Source: Tabrizicola sp. (GTDB lineage Bacteria; Pseudomonadota; Alphaproteobacteria; Rhodobacterales; Rhodobacteraceae). From it: DNA of 64,000 nt. The stretch lies in NCBI RefSeq assembly GCF_016793705.1, contig NZ_JAEULO010000041.1:62001-126000 (forward strand), read 5' to 3'. The notes beneath the pieces are model-generated. The model worked only from the letters and a program-made list of their open reading frames with translations, made no database searches and was not told the DNA's origin. The translations under genes and the position numbers were made by a program. This document shows positions 32,884 to 42,190 of this stretch, in pieces. Numbering within the stretch: the stretch's first letter is position 1; the number at the start of each line of letters is the position of its first letter.

Positions 32884-35715
32884 TCAGACCTTGCCCTTGA
32901 GCGCGAGCAGCGCGGCGAAGGGATTGTCCGGGTCGATGGGCTTTTCCGCGCGGGGCGGACGGGCTTCGAACGACTTCTGCCGGTCGTCCCGTTGCGGTTT
33001 GCCGCCCTTGTAGTCGCCCTTGGGGCGGTCGCCTTTCGGGCGGTCGCCGCGCGGACGGTCCCCTTTGGGACGCTCGCCCTGCGGGCGGTCGCCGCGGGGC
33101 GCGCGGGCCTCGCCCTCCTTCCGTTCGGGCCGGGGGGCACGCTCCGGGCGCGGGCGAGGTTTCGGCGCCCAGGTGAAGGTGTAGAAGGCCTCCATCTCCG
33201 GCGCGGCTTCGGCTTCCGGTTCCGCCACGGGGGCGAGGATCGAGACTTCCTCCGGGATCGGCACGCCTGCGGCGATGGCGGCGGCGGCTTCCTCGGAGAT
33301 TTCGGGAGCCTTTGCCACCTCGGCCTTGACCTTCACCCGTTCGGCCTTCTCGCCCTTGTAGCCGAGGCCCGCCATCAGGTCGGCGAACTGGTCCAGCGTC
33401 ATGCCGGTGATCGACAGCATGTCGGGCGTCGCCTCGAAACCGGCACGGCTGTCCTTTTGCCGCAGGATATCGGCCAGCCGTTCCAGCATGTCGATGCGGA
33501 TCGCGCGCGCACCTGCGGGGTGATAGCCCGCCAGCGTGTAATGCTGTTTCGGAACCTCGCCCACGTTAGGGATCGTCACCAGGCCGGGCGGCGGCGATTC
33601 GGGGAATTCCTGCAAGCCGTTCCAGAGCGACCACAAGACCAGCCGAAGCCGCGTCGGCGCCGGTTTCAGCAGCGCAGGCAGGAAGATGGTGAACTGGCCG
33701 AAGCGCACGCCATGCTTGCGCAAGGCCCCCCGCGCCTCCTGGTCCAGCTCCTTCACCTCGGCGGCCACCGCGTCGCGCGGCAGAACCCCCATCGCTTCCG
33801 ACAGCCGGAACGCAAACCCCCGGGCGAGGCCGGTCAGTGCCTCATCGCGGCCCATCGCCAGCAACGGCTCAAACTGCGCCGCCACCTTGCGGTCGATGAA
33901 ATGCTGCAACCGGCGGCGCACCTTTTCGGCCACTTCCGGCCCGGCTTCCTCATCCACGAAGGCTTCGACCGCCGGTTTTGCGGGCTCGGCGCCCTTGACC
34001 AGTTTGCCCACCGCATTGCTGCCCCACATCAGGCCGCCCTGTTCGGTGAAGTCCAGCTCGGTGTCCGGCGCGTTGTAGAAGCGGTCGGCGCGCAGGTGGA
34101 ACTCGGGCTTCAGCGCCTGCAATGCGGCCTGCGCCAGCGTCCGTGCGGCATCCGGGGTCGCCGAGGCGTCCTGCCGGAAGCGGAAGCCCTCCAGCCGCCC
34201 GGCGAATTCGCCTTCGACCGTCACTTCGCCCTTGTCGTTCACTTCGGCCACCAGAGCCTCCTTCTGCTTCAACCGGCGGAGGAGGACGCTCGTCCGCCGG
34301 TCGACAAATCGTTGCGTCAGTGCCGCGTGAAGCGCGTCCGACAGGCGGTCTTCTACAGCGCGGGTTTCGTCGCGCCAATGGCTTTCGTCTTCGACCCAGT
34401 TTTTCCGCTGGGTGACGTAGGTCCAGGTGCGGATATGGGCGAGCCTGCGCGATAAAGCATCGATGTCGCCCTCGGTCCGGTCGATCCGCCTGATCGCCTG
34501 CGCCAGCCAGTCCGAGGGGATGCGGCCCCCGCCCAGCCCCCGGCCGACCAGGAACTCGAAAATGCGGGTCAGGAGGGTCGTGTGTTCCACCCCGGAGGAG
34601 GAGCGGAAGTCGGGAATCCGGCACACGTCCCAGAGGAGCTGCACCCGCTTCGGTTCGGTCAACTTGTCCTGCACCTCGGGCAGGGCGGCCAGTGCCTTCA
34701 GCGACAACAGGTCGTCGGCTTCCCGCGCGCGGGTCAGCCAGTCGTTGTGGGTCGGCTCCTCCAGACTATGGATCAACCGCTCGGCGCTCCCGAAATCCAG
34801 CGCCTCGTTGCGCCAGTGCAGCTTCCGGACCGGGGCGAAGCGGTGGGTCTCGATGGCCTCGACCACATCCTCGTCGAAGGGCCGCGCCTCGCCCGTGACC
34901 CCAAAGGTCCCGTCCTCGGTATGCCGCCCGGCCCGGCCCGCGATCTGCGCCAGCTCCTGCGGATAAAGCGCCCGCATCCGGCGGCCGTCGAACTTGGCGG
35001 TGGCAGAGAAGGCCACATGCTTGATGTCGAGGTTCAGCCCCATGCCGATGGCATCGGTCGCGACCAGATAGTCCACGTCGCCGTTCTGGTACAAGGCGAC
35101 CTGCGCATTCCGGGTGCGGGGCGACAAGGCCCCCATCACCACCGCGCAGCCACCCTTCTGCCGCCGGATCAGCTCGGCGATCGCATAGACATTCTCGACC
35201 GAGAACCCGACGATGGCCGACCGTGGCGGCATCCGGCTGATCTTCTTCGACCCGGCATAGGTCAGCGTCGACATCCGCTCGCGCTTCAGGAAGCTCACAT
35301 GCGGCACCAGCGCCGCAATCGCCCCCCGCATGGTGTCGGACCCCAGGAACAGCGTCTCGTTCAGCCCCCGCGCGCGCAGAAGCCGGTCGGTGAACACATG
35401 CCCCCGGTCGGCATCGGCACAAAGCTGGATCTCGTCCACCGCGACGAAATCCGCACCGATCTCCAGCGGCATCGCTTCCGTGGTGCAGACCCAGTACTGC
35501 GTCCGCTCGGGCACGATCCGCTCTTCGCCCGTCACCAGCGCCACGACCGAGGGGCCGACGCGGGCGACGATGCGGTCATAGACCTCGCGTGCAAGCAGCC
35601 GCAGCGGTAGGCCGATCACCCCCGTCCGGTGCGCCAGCATCCGGTCGATGGCGTGATGGGTCTTGCCGGTATTCGTCGGCCCAAGGACCGCCGTCACCCG
35701 CCGCGTGGCATCCAT
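32884..35715 (-). CDS. SUV3-like DEAD-family RNA helicase with basic disordered tail
   Basis: A 943-residue helicase related to the mitochondrial degradosome helicase Suv3. Walker A is GPTNTGKTH (about residues 12-20), the DExH-like box is DEIQ (about 94-97), and motif VI appears in QIAGRAGRHTEDGTFG (near 260). A Suv3 C-terminal region follows. The last 130 or so residues are disordered, with repeated GDRPKGDRP-type units (near 880-910), likely an RNA-binding or partner-binding tail. It is followed by the S4 protein, suggesting a role in RNA turnover. Confidence 0.9.
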   Translation of the reverse strand: MDATRRVTAVLGPTNTGKTHHAIDRMLAHRTGVIGLPLRLLAREVYDRIVARVGPSVVALVTGEERIVPERTQYWVCTTEAMPLEIGADFVAVDEIQLCADADRGHVFTDRLLRARGLNETLFLGSDTMRGAIAALVPHVSFLKRERMSTLTYAGSKKISRMPPRSAIVGFSVENVYAIAELIRRQKGGCAVVMGALSPRTRNAQVALYQNGDVDYLVATDAIGMGLNLDIKHVAFSATAKFDGRRMRALYPQELAQIAGRAGRHTEDGTFGVTGEARPFDEDVVEAIETHRFAPVRKLHWRNEALDFGSAERLIHSLEEPTHNDWLTRAREADDLLSLKALAALPEVQDKLTEPKRVQLLWDVCRIPDFRSSSGVEHTTLLTRIFEFLVGRGLGGGRIPSDWLAQAIRRIDRTEGDIDALSRRLAHIRTWTYVTQRKNWVEDESHWRDETRAVEDRLSDALHAALTQRFVDRRTSVLLRRLKQKEALVAEVNDKGEVTVEGEFAGRLEGFRFRQDASATPDAARTLAQAALQALKPEFHLRADRFYNAPDTELDFTEQGGLMWGSNAVGKLVKGAEPAKPAVEAFVDEEAGPEVAEKVRRRLQHFIDRKVAAQFEPLLAMGRDEALTGLARGFAFRLSEAMGVLPRDAVAAEVKELDQEARGALRKHGVRFGQFTIFLPALLKPAPTRLRLVLWSLWNGLQEFPESPPPGLVTIPNVGEVPKQHYTLAGYHPAGARAIRIDMLERLADILRQKDSRAGFEATPDMLSITGMTLDQFADLMAGLGYKGEKAERVKVKAEVAKAPEISEEAAAAIAAGVPIPEEVSILAPVAEPEAEAAPEMEAFYTFTWAPKPRPRPERAPRPERKEGEARAPRGDRPQGERPKGDRPRGDRPKGDRPKGDYKGGKPQRDDRQKSFEARPPRAEKPIDPDNPFAALLALKGKV

Positions 35716-35718
35716 GGC

Positions 35719-36282
35719 TTAAAGCTCCTGCCCCTCGGCTTCGGTCTCCAGCCGCTCGACCGCTTCGGCCGCGCCCTGAAGATGGGGATGGATCGCCAGT
35801 GCCGCTTTGTAGACCTCCAGCGCCTTCTCCGGCTTGCCGCTTTCCTCCAGAATCATCGCCAGCCCCGAAAGCGCCCCGAAATGCCGGGGGTTCAGCGTCA
35901 GGACCTTGCCGATGTCGGCGACCGAGGGGCCGAACTCCCCCGCCATGTAATAGGCCGTCGCCCGCGCATTCCAGGCCTCGGCGAAACCGGGGTCATGGTC
36001 GATGATCGCGGTGAAATGCTCGATGGCCGCCGGATAGTCACCCAAGCCGATCGCATCCTTGCCGCGCTGCAACAAGAGGTCCTCGGCTGGTGAGCCCGAT
36101 TTCGACCATTCAATCCAGATTTCCCGCTCGATCCGGCCTGCCTCCGCCTCGTCCGCGACCTTCAGCCGCTCGAACAGACCATCGAGCTTGGCGGTATCCT
36201 CGGCCAGAGCGACCGCGCAAGTCAGGAAAAGCAGCACAAGTGCCGCAACGATACGATTGAGAATGGCGGCTTCACGACCCAT
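35719..36282 (-). CDS. exported tetratricopeptide repeat protein
   Basis: A 187-residue protein with an N-terminal signal or anchor (NRIVAALVLLFLTCAVALA, about 8-26) and three TPR-like helix pairs (LGDYPAAIEHFTAIIDHDPGFAEAW; GEFGPSVADIGKVLTLNPRHFGA; GKPEKALEVYKAALAIHPHL). It probably scaffolds proteins in the periplasm. It ends 3 bases before the helicase start and is likely cotranscribed. No clear ribosome binding site is seen. Confidence 0.85.
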   Translation of the reverse strand: MGREAAILNRIVAALVLLFLTCAVALAEDTAKLDGLFERLKVADEAEAGRIEREIWIEWSKSGSPAEDLLLQRGKDAIGLGDYPAAIEHFTAIIDHDPGFAEAWNARATAYYMAGEFGPSVADIGKVLTLNPRHFGALSGLAMILEESGKPEKALEVYKAALAIHPHLQGAAEAVERLETEAEGQEL

Positions 36283-36348
36283 AACGTGAAAGTAGCCGAT
36301 CCGCGCCAGATTGCCAGTGGCGCCCGGGTCACGAACCGGAGACTTGTG

Positions 36349-36636
36349 ATGAGCGAAATGATTGATGCAGCCGTCAAGGCGCTGTCGGCCAAGCTGTCGG
36401 GCGGCTTCGACGGCATTGCGAAATTCGTGATCCCCGGTGAGGGGGCGATCATGCTGGACGGGCAGGGCGTCCGGGCCGCAGACGAAGAGGCCGACGTGAC
36501 CCTGACCGCCGAGGCCGACGTGTTCCGCTCGATCCTCGAGGGCGACATGAACCCGACCATGGCCTTCATGACCGGCAAGCTTTCGGTCGACGGCAACATG
36601 GGCCTCGCCATGAAGCTTGGTTCGGTGCTGGGGTGA
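36349..36636 (+). CDS. SCP2 sterol-binding domain protein
   Basis: A 95-residue single SCP-2 domain (AKFVIPGEGAIMLDGQGVR, DVTLTAEADVFRSILEGDMNPTMAFMTGKLSVDG). Such small proteins bind lipids or fatty acyl-CoA. GGAG lies 7 bases before ATG 36349. Its stop overlaps the GTG start of the alpha/beta hydrolase, so a lipid-related two-gene unit is likely. Confidence 0.9.
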   Translation: MSEMIDAAVKALSAKLSGGFDGIAKFVIPGEGAIMLDGQGVRAADEEADVTLTAEADVFRSILEGDMNPTMAFMTGKLSVDGNMGLAMKLGSVLG

Positions 36637-37577
36637 AGCACGAGACCGCCCTGCCTGCGCCGTTCCATGCGGAACTGGCCGACGCGCCACCCGGGGCGAC
36701 GGTCGTCTGGGCACAGGCGGGCACGGCCCGGATTCGATTAGCCTGGTGGAAGGCCGGAGACAGGGGCACAGTGCTGCTTCTACCCGGCCGGACGGAATGC
36801 ATCGAGAAATATGGCCGCGCGGCGGGCGATCTGGTCACGCGCGGCTTTTCGGTCATCACGATCGACTGGCGCGGGCAGGGGTTGGCCGACCGCGCCTTGC
36901 CCGACCGCCGCGAAGGCCATGTCGGAGATTTCGCCGAGTATCAGCAGGACCTGGACGCGATGCTGGCCGAAGCTGTGCGTCAGGACCTGCCGCAGCCCTT
37001 CTACATGATCGCGCATTCGATGGGTGGCTGCATCGGGCTGCGTGGCCTGATGCGTGGGTTGCCGGTGCGGGCCGCGGCCTTCTCGGCGCCGATGTGGGGC
37101 ATCGCCATGGCCGCCTGGCTGCGCCCCGTGGCTTCCGTTGTCTCGGCCCTTGCCGGACCGCTGGGCCTGGTGAACCGCTATGCGCCCTCGACCAGCGCAG
37201 AGACCTATCTGCTGCAAGCGCCCTTCGCTGGCAACGTGCTGACGACTGACCGCGAGATGTGGGGCTACATGCGCCGCCAGGTGGCCGAGGTGCCGGAACT
37301 TGCGCTGGGCGGGCCGTCGATCGGCTGGCTGAAAGCGGCGCTGCACGAATGCGCCGCGCTGGCCGTGCTGCCCGCGCCGAAGGTTCCGGCGATCTGCGCG
37401 ATCGGGACGGCGGAGAAGGTGGTGGACGTGCCCCCGGTGCATCTGCGGATGGCGGGTTGGGCGAACGGGCAGCTGGACCTTTACCCGGGGGCCGAACACG
37501 AGATCATGATGGAAGGGCCGGCGGTGCGGGCGCGGTTCTTCGACCGTGCGGCGGCCCTGTTCGAGGCGCACCGCTAG
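36633..37577 (+). CDS. alpha/beta hydrolase, lysophospholipase-like
   Basis: A 314-residue hydrolase with the nucleophile elbow AHSMGG (Ser near residue 130), an oxyanion region LLLPGRTECIEKYG, a candidate acidic residue (AEKVVDVPP) and the catalytic His in GAEHEIMME near residue 290. The pattern (PGRTECIEKY) fits the monoglyceride lipase/lysophospholipase group. It starts at GTG 36633 within the SCP2 stop (GTGA). Confidence 0.9.
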   Translation: MKHETALPAPFHAELADAPPGATVVWAQAGTARIRLAWWKAGDRGTVLLLPGRTECIEKYGRAAGDLVTRGFSVITIDWRGQGLADRALPDRREGHVGDFAEYQQDLDAMLAEAVRQDLPQPFYMIAHSMGGCIGLRGLMRGLPVRAAAFSAPMWGIAMAAWLRPVASVVSALAGPLGLVNRYAPSTSAETYLLQAPFAGNVLTTDREMWGYMRRQVAEVPELALGGPSIGWLKAALHECAALAVLPAPKVPAICAIGTAEKVVDVPPVHLRMAGWANGQLDLYPGAEHEIMMEGPAVRARFFDRAAALFEAHR

Positions 37578-37592
37578 GACACCGCGCCGCCT

Positions 37593-38000
37593 TCAGTCGC
37601 CGCAGGTGAAGCAGTTCTCGTCCTCTTCGGTCCGGCTGAACTCCAGCACCCGGCCTTCGGGGCCGATCAGGAACAGGTGCTCATCCGTCACCTCGGCATT
37701 GGTCATGGCCTGGAGCGCCTGGAAATATGCCGTTTCGACGTCCAGCTTGTCGCAGGCCATCCGGGTCGCGCCCAGCGGCGAAAACGAGATTTCGGGCAAC
37801 GTGGCCTGGTAGCTGCCGAAATAGCTGTTGCAGGGCGCCTTGCCCGACAGCTTGCCACCGGTGGTGAAGGTGATCGACAGCGGCGCGGGCGCGCGCTGGC
37901 CCTCGAACCCCACCAGATGCCATTCGCCGCCGATCTCGGTGGCAAAGGCCGGAGAGGCGGCGGCAAGGGCAAGCGCAAGGGGGACGGCAAGACGGGTCAT
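37593..38000 (-). CDS. exported META domain protein
   Basis: A 135-residue protein with a signal peptide (residues 1-21, ending AFA) and a META domain (GEWHLVGFEGQRAP, then GKLSGKAPCNSYFGSY and ATRMACDK). HslJ-type META proteins are linked to heat resistance and secretion; the role here is unknown. AAGGACTGTCCCG precedes ATG 38000. It lies downstream of nusB on the same strand. Confidence 0.88.
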   Translation of the reverse strand: MTRLAVPLALALAAASPAFATEIGGEWHLVGFEGQRAPAPLSITFTTGGKLSGKAPCNSYFGSYQATLPEISFSPLGATRMACDKLDVETAYFQALQAMTNAEVTDEHLFLIGPEGRVLEFSRTEEDENCFTCGD

Positions 38001-38040
38001 CGGGACAGTCCTTTCGTGATGGTCCAGATCCTGTGACGCA

Positions 38041-38508
38041 TCAGAAAGCCTCGGGCTTGTCCTCGCGCGCCATGTGGTCGAGGACGGCATTCACGAACTT
38101 CGGCTCCTTCCCCTCGGGGAAGAAGGCCTTCGCCACATCCACATATTCGGTGATCGCCACCTTGGGCGGGGTGGCCATGTCCACCAGCTCCGCCCCCGCC
38201 GCGCGGAACAAGGCCCGCAGCACCGGGTCGATCCGGTCGATGGGCCAGGCCGCGACCAGCGCCCGGTCGGTCAGCTGGTCGATCTTCGCCTGCCAGTTCA
38301 CCGCCGCACCCACCACGGCGCGGAAATGGTCGACGTCGCCCTCGGCGAACTCGCCTTCCTCGTAGACAGCGCCAAAGCGGTGCGTTTCGAACTCGCGCGT
38401 CACCGCCTCGACCGTCTGGCCCGAGACCTCCATCTGAAACAGGGCCTGCACCGCATAGAGCCGCGCTGCGGATTTCATCTGGCGCTTTTCGTCACGTTTG
38501 GCGGTCAT
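38041..38508 (-). CDS. nusB: transcription antitermination factor NusB
   Basis: A 155-residue all-helical protein that binds boxA RNA with NusE (S10) and supports antitermination of rRNA operons. Conserved features are SAARLYAVQALFQMEVSG at the N-terminus and VAITEYVDVAKAFFPEGKEPKFVNAVLD at the C-terminus. ATG 38508 overlaps the ribH stop codon (ATGA), the common ribH-nusB arrangement. Confidence 0.95.
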   Translation of the reverse strand: MTAKRDEKRQMKSAARLYAVQALFQMEVSGQTVEAVTREFETHRFGAVYEEGEFAEGDVDHFRAVVGAAVNWQAKIDQLTDRALVAAWPIDRIDPVLRALFRAAGAELVDMATPPKVAITEYVDVAKAFFPEGKEPKFVNAVLDHMAREDKPEAF

Positions 38509-39005
38509 GCCCGGAAACCGATCCCCTTGGTCTTTCCGGCCCATTTGCGCGACAGCGCCACCAGATGCAAGGCCGCAGCTGCGGCACCCCCGCCCTTGTT
38601 CTGCCCCGCCGGGTCGGCCCGCACCTCGGCCTGGGCGCGGTTCTCCACCGTCAGGATGCCGTTGCCGATGCAGGCCCCCTGCAACCCCAGAAGGCTGATC
38701 GCGCGCGAGCTGTCATTGCACACCGTGTCGTAGTGTGTCGTCTCGCCCCGGATCACGCAGCCAAGCGCCACGTAACCGTCATACTCCGCAAGCCGTTCCG
38801 CCATCGCGATGGCCGAGGGCACTTCCAGCGCGCCCGGCACCTCGATCAGGTCCACCGTCGCCCCGCAGGTCGCGCCGACCGCGCGGGCCCCCGCCACCAG
38901 ATTGTCGGCGATATCCTTGTAATAGGGCGCCACCACGATCAGCAGTTTCACCGGCTTGTCGAAAGCGGGCAGCGGCAGGGTGTAATGCGTCTCGGCGGTG
39001 GCCAT
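38505..39005 (-). CDS. ribH: 6,7-dimethyl-8-ribityllumazine synthase
   Basis: A 166-residue lumazine synthase that condenses the RibB product with the pyrimidine to give the substrate for RibE. The substrate motifs VPGALEVPSAI, GCVIRGETTHYD (catalytic His) and NGILTVEN are present. It begins two bases after ribB ends and overlaps nusB by 4 bases. Confidence 0.95.
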   Translation of the reverse strand: MATAETHYTLPLPAFDKPVKLLIVVAPYYKDIADNLVAGARAVGATCGATVDLIEVPGALEVPSAIAMAERLAEYDGYVALGCVIRGETTHYDTVCNDSSRAISLLGLQGACIGNGILTVENRAQAEVRADPAGQNKGGGAAAAALHLVALSRKWAGKTKGIGFRA

Positions 39006-39007
39006 GA

Positions 39008-40090
39008 TCACTCCTTGATGGGCCGGGTGCCGGTGATGGTCAGGTCGTAGCCTTCGACACCCACCAGCTTCGGCGCCTTGGAATTCGTCACCAGCGAGAT
39101 CTTCGACAGCCCGAGTGCCGCCAGGATCTCGGCGCCAAGCCCATACTGGCGCAGGGTCTGCGGCGAATGCTCGCCATCCTCGACCATCTTCATCGACGTG
39201 TCGCGCAGAAGGATCACCGCCCCGCGCCCCTCGGCGGCAATGATCCGCATCGCGGCGGGCAGGTCGCTGCCGCTGCCCAGGCCCAGCACATCCTCCAGCG
39301 GGTTCAGGGCATGGACCCGGACCAGCACCGGCTCTGGCGTGGTCAGATCGCCCTTTGTCAGGACCACCTGGTCGGCCCCCTGCAACTCGTCGGTGTAAAC
39401 CCGCATCAGCCATTCGCCGCCATGCACCGATTGCACCGCCTTGACCGAGCGTTCGCGGACCAGGCTGTCATGCTTCCGGCGATAGGCGATGAGGTCGCTG
39501 ATGGTGCCGATCTTGATGCCATGCTTCTGGCCGAACTTGATCAGGTCCGGGAGCCGCGCCATCGTGCCGTCGTCGTTCATCACCTCGCAGATCACGCCCG
39601 AGGGGTTCAGCCCCGCCAGCCGCGACACGTCGACCGCCGCCTCGGTATGGCCCGCACGCACCAGCACGCCGCCGTCCCGCGCGCGCAGCGGGAAGATATG
39701 GCCCGGGCTGGCGATATCCACCGCACCCTTGGACGGGTCGGTCGCAACGGCCACGGTGCGCGCCCGGTCAGCGGCGGAAATGCCGGTGGCAATCCCCTCG
39801 ACCGCCTCGATCGACAGCGTGAAGGCACTGGAATGGCGCGAGGAATTCTTCCGCTCCATCAGCTGCAATCCCAACTGGTCCACCCGTTCCGCGGTCAGCG
39901 CCAGGCAGATCAGGCCCCGGCCATGCGTCGCCATGAAGGTGATCGCATTCGGCGTGCACATCTGCGCCGGGATGACGAGGTCGCCCTCGTTCTCGCGGTC
40001 CTCGTGGTCGACCAGGATGAACATCCGCCCGTTGCGGGCGTCTTCGATGATCTCCTCGGTCGAGGAAATGGCGTCGGAATAGTCGGACAT
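39008..40090 (-). CDS. ribB: 3,4-dihydroxy-2-butanone-4-phosphate synthase with degenerate GTP cyclohydrolase II-like domain
   Basis: A 360-residue protein. The N-terminal RibB domain (about 1-205) has the acidic loop DHEDRENEGDLVI and the substrate motifs HTEAAVDVSRLAG and GVICEVMNDDG. The C-terminal half aligns with GTP cyclohydrolase II, but the three zinc cysteines are missing: where RibA has a Cys-rich stretch after VRVH, this protein has ALNPLEDVLGLGSGSD. It therefore probably makes only the butanone phosphate, and RibA must be elsewhere. It heads the ribB-ribH-nusB operon; no FMN riboswitch was found. Confidence 0.93.
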   Translation of the reverse strand: MSDYSDAISSTEEIIEDARNGRMFILVDHEDRENEGDLVIPAQMCTPNAITFMATHGRGLICLALTAERVDQLGLQLMERKNSSRHSSAFTLSIEAVEGIATGISAADRARTVAVATDPSKGAVDIASPGHIFPLRARDGGVLVRAGHTEAAVDVSRLAGLNPSGVICEVMNDDGTMARLPDLIKFGQKHGIKIGTISDLIAYRRKHDSLVRERSVKAVQSVHGGEWLMRVYTDELQGADQVVLTKGDLTTPEPVLVRVHALNPLEDVLGLGSGSDLPAAMRIIAAEGRGAVILLRDTSMKMVEDGEHSPQTLRQYGLGAEILAALGLSKISLVTNSKAPKLVGVEGYDLTITGTRPIKE

Positions 40091-40166
40091 GGGCGGCAGC
40101 CTCGCAAGCTCTCTCGCGTTCCTCTAGCGCGGGCGGGGCGCAAAGGCCAGAGGGTGCCCGTCGTAG

Positions 40167-40184
40167 GTCGGGGCGTGCCCCGAC
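40167..40184. repeat. perfect 18-bp palindrome between cobS and ribB
   Basis: GTCGGGGC (40167-40174), GT, GCCCCGAC (40177-40184). It lies in the 113-bp gap between the cobS stop and the ribB start. It can form a strong hairpin but has no U-tract, so it is a REP-like or 3'-end element. Confidence 0.5.
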
Positions 40185-40203
40185 TCTCTTATCCCGACTC
40201 CCC

Positions 40204-40974
40204 TCACCCCCGCGCCGACAACACCGCGAGACAGGCCACCTCGGCCAGCTGCTGCGAGGCCCCGAGAATATCCCCCGTCTGCCCGCCGATCCGCCGCAGG
40301 GCCGAGATGGCCAGCATCACCGTCACCCCCAGCGCCGCAAAGACCAGCGGCACCGCCGTCCAGCCGGTCAGCGCCCCGGCGATCACCACCGCCAATGCCA
40401 GTCCGACCAGCGCCACCGCCGGATTGGGCCGCCCGGTCGCATGGCTCAGCCCCTCGCCGCGTGCATTGGGCAGAAGCGCCATCACCAGCGCCATCGGCGC
40501 GCGCGACAGGGCCCCCGTGGCCACCAGCGCCGCCCAGTGCCCGCCCCAGTGCCCGCCATAGACCAGCACCGCCGTCAGCGCCGACCAGCGGGCGAGCGTG
40601 ACCAGCACCAGCGCCAGCACGCCGTAGCTGCCGACCCGGCTGTCCTTCATGATCTCCAGCCGCCTCTGCCGCGTCCAGCCGCCGTAAAGCCCGTCTGCGG
40701 TGTCGGACAGCCCGTCCTCGTGAAGGCCCCCGGTCAGCATCGCACCAAGCGCCAGGACCAGAACCGCCGTCACCCCCGGCGTGACCCCCAGCCACAGCGC
40801 CGCCGTCGCCAGCGCTGCCCCCAGCGCGGCCAGCACGGCACCCACCAGCGGCCAGGCCCAGGCCGATGCCGCACCGGTTCCCCGATGGTTGGGCAGGGGC
40901 AGGCGTGTGAGCAGCGCAAAGGCCGACAGAAGATCGGCGGGAAGCCCTAGGGCAATGTCGCGGATTGGGGTCAA
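40204..40974 (-). CDS. cobS: adenosylcobinamide-GDP ribazoletransferase
   Basis: A 256-residue integral membrane enzyme that joins adenosylcobinamide-GDP to alpha-ribazole in the last steps of coenzyme B12 synthesis. Family motifs: [11 protein letters not shown] near the N-terminus, [14 protein letters not shown] near residue 85 (metal-binding acidic loop) and KDSRVGSYG near residue 112. No ATG is available at the expected N-terminus, and the start is taken as TTG 40974. It is divergent from cobT, its partner in nucleotide loop assembly. Confidence 0.92.
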   Translation of the reverse strand: MTPIRDIALGLPADLLSAFALLTRLPLPNHRGTGAASAWAWPLVGAVLAALGAALATAALWLGVTPGVTAVLVLALGAMLTGGLHEDGLSDTADGLYGGWTRQRRLEIMKDSRVGSYGVLALVLVTLARWSALTAVLVYGGHWGGHWAALVATGALSRAPMALVMALLPNARGEGLSHATGRPNPAVALVGLALAVVIAGALTGWTAVPLVFAALGVTVMLAISALRRIGGQTGDILGASQQLAEVACLAVLSARG

Positions 40975-41053
40975 AGCGGCAGGTTCCGGCTGGCGTCGGG
41001 TTGGCCCTTGGGGTAGCCCCAGAAGCGAAAAGGTGCAATCCGGGAAGACGACC

Positions 41054-42058
41054 ATGCCGTTCCACAGCCTCGCCGATGTCCATGCTCTGCTCGGGCAGCT
41101 TCCGGCTCCCGACCAGGCCGCGCTTGCCGGGGCCGAGGCGCGGAACGGCCAGCTGACCAAGCCGCCGGGGGCCTTGGGACGGCTGGAGAAGCTCGCGATC
41201 TGGATGGCGGGCTGGCAGGGGACGGAAAAGCCCCGTGCGGGCAATCCGCAGATCGTGATCTTCGCGGGAAATCATGGTGTTACCGCCAAGGGTGTTTCCG
41301 CTTTCCCGGCGGAAGTCACCGTACAGATGGTGGCCAACTTCGCCCATGGCGGGGCGGCGATCAACCAGTTGGCCAAGGCCTTCGGCGCGAAGCTTGATGT
41401 CCATTCCCTTGACCTCGACCGCCCGACCGCGGATTTCACCGAGGCCCCGGCGATGAGCGAGGCCGAGGTGTTGGCGGCCTTGCAGAAGGGCTATGAAGCC
41501 GTCGACCCGCAGGCCGATCTCTTCGTCGCTGGAGAGATGGGCATCGGCAATACCACCGCTGCGGCCGCCATCGCCACCGCGCTTTACGGCGGGGTCGGCT
41601 GGGCCGGCCGGGGGACCGGGGTGGATGACGAGGGGCTCCGTCGCAAGGAAGCCGCCGTCGCGGCGGGGCTGGAGCGGCACAAGGCGCTCATCTCCGATCC
41701 GCTTCAGGTGCTGCGCTGCCTTGGGGGCCGCGAGATCGCCGCGATGACCGGCGCGATCCTCGGCGCGCGTATGGCGCGGGTGCCGGTGATCCTGGACGGG
41801 TTCATCGCCACCGCTGCGGCGGCGGTGCTGGAAAAGGCCACCCCCGGTGCGCTGGACCATTGCGTTGCGGGCCACCAGAGCGCCGAGGGTGCCCATGCCC
41901 GCCTCTTGGAGAAGCTTGGCAAGGAACCGCTCCTGTCGCTTGGCCTGCGGTTGGGCGAAGGCTCGGGCGCGGCGCTGGCCATCGGTGTGGTGCGGGGCGC
42001 GGTCGCCTGCCATTCCGGCATGGCCACCTTCGCTGAAGCGGGCGTGGCGGCGGGCTGA
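41054..42058 (+). CDS. cobT: nicotinate-nucleotide--dimethylbenzimidazole phosphoribosyltransferase
   Basis: A 334-residue enzyme that makes alpha-ribazole phosphate from dimethylbenzimidazole. Motifs: [10 protein letters not shown] near residue 35, [20 protein letters not shown] near residue 73 and [11 protein letters not shown] near 160, with the catalytic Glu near the C-terminus in EGSGAALAI. It is divergent from cobS with 79 bp between them; that spacer is too short for a cobalamin riboswitch. Confidence 0.95.
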   Translation: MPFHSLADVHALLGQLPAPDQAALAGAEARNGQLTKPPGALGRLEKLAIWMAGWQGTEKPRAGNPQIVIFAGNHGVTAKGVSAFPAEVTVQMVANFAHGGAAINQLAKAFGAKLDVHSLDLDRPTADFTEAPAMSEAEVLAALQKGYEAVDPQADLFVAGEMGIGNTTAAAAIATALYGGVGWAGRGTGVDDEGLRRKEAAVAAGLERHKALISDPLQVLRCLGGREIAAMTGAILGARMARVPVILDGFIATAAAAVLEKATPGALDHCVAGHQSAEGAHARLLEKLGKEPLLSLGLRLGEGSGAALAIGVVRGAVACHSGMATFAEAGVAAG

Positions 42059-42064
42059 ACGGCG

Positions 42065-42117
42065 GCTCCTCGTTCGACTTCGTCTCCTCGTCGCACTCCA
42101 GCGAGGAGGGACGAAGT
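42065..42117 (+). repeat. dispersed 3'-end hairpin element, copy C
   Basis: Starts 7 bases after the cobT stop. CTTCGTCTCCTCG (42079-42091) pairs with CGAGGA and, after a GG bulge, GACGAAG (42102-42116), giving a 13-bp interrupted stem. It is the best-structured of the three copies (others at 7711 and 25264). Confidence 0.65.
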
Positions 42118-42190
42118 CCCCGACGAGCAGACATTACCAAATCGTAAACGCCCGCAAACAAATCATTGATCTAGAATAAAAACCCGGAAA

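Noticed and set aside
40091..40203. FMN riboswitch before ribB
   Set aside because: Only 113 bp are available and the conserved RFN blocks are absent.
40975..41053. Cobalamin riboswitch between cobS and cobT
   Set aside because: 79 bp is too short, and no B12-box-like sequence is seen.
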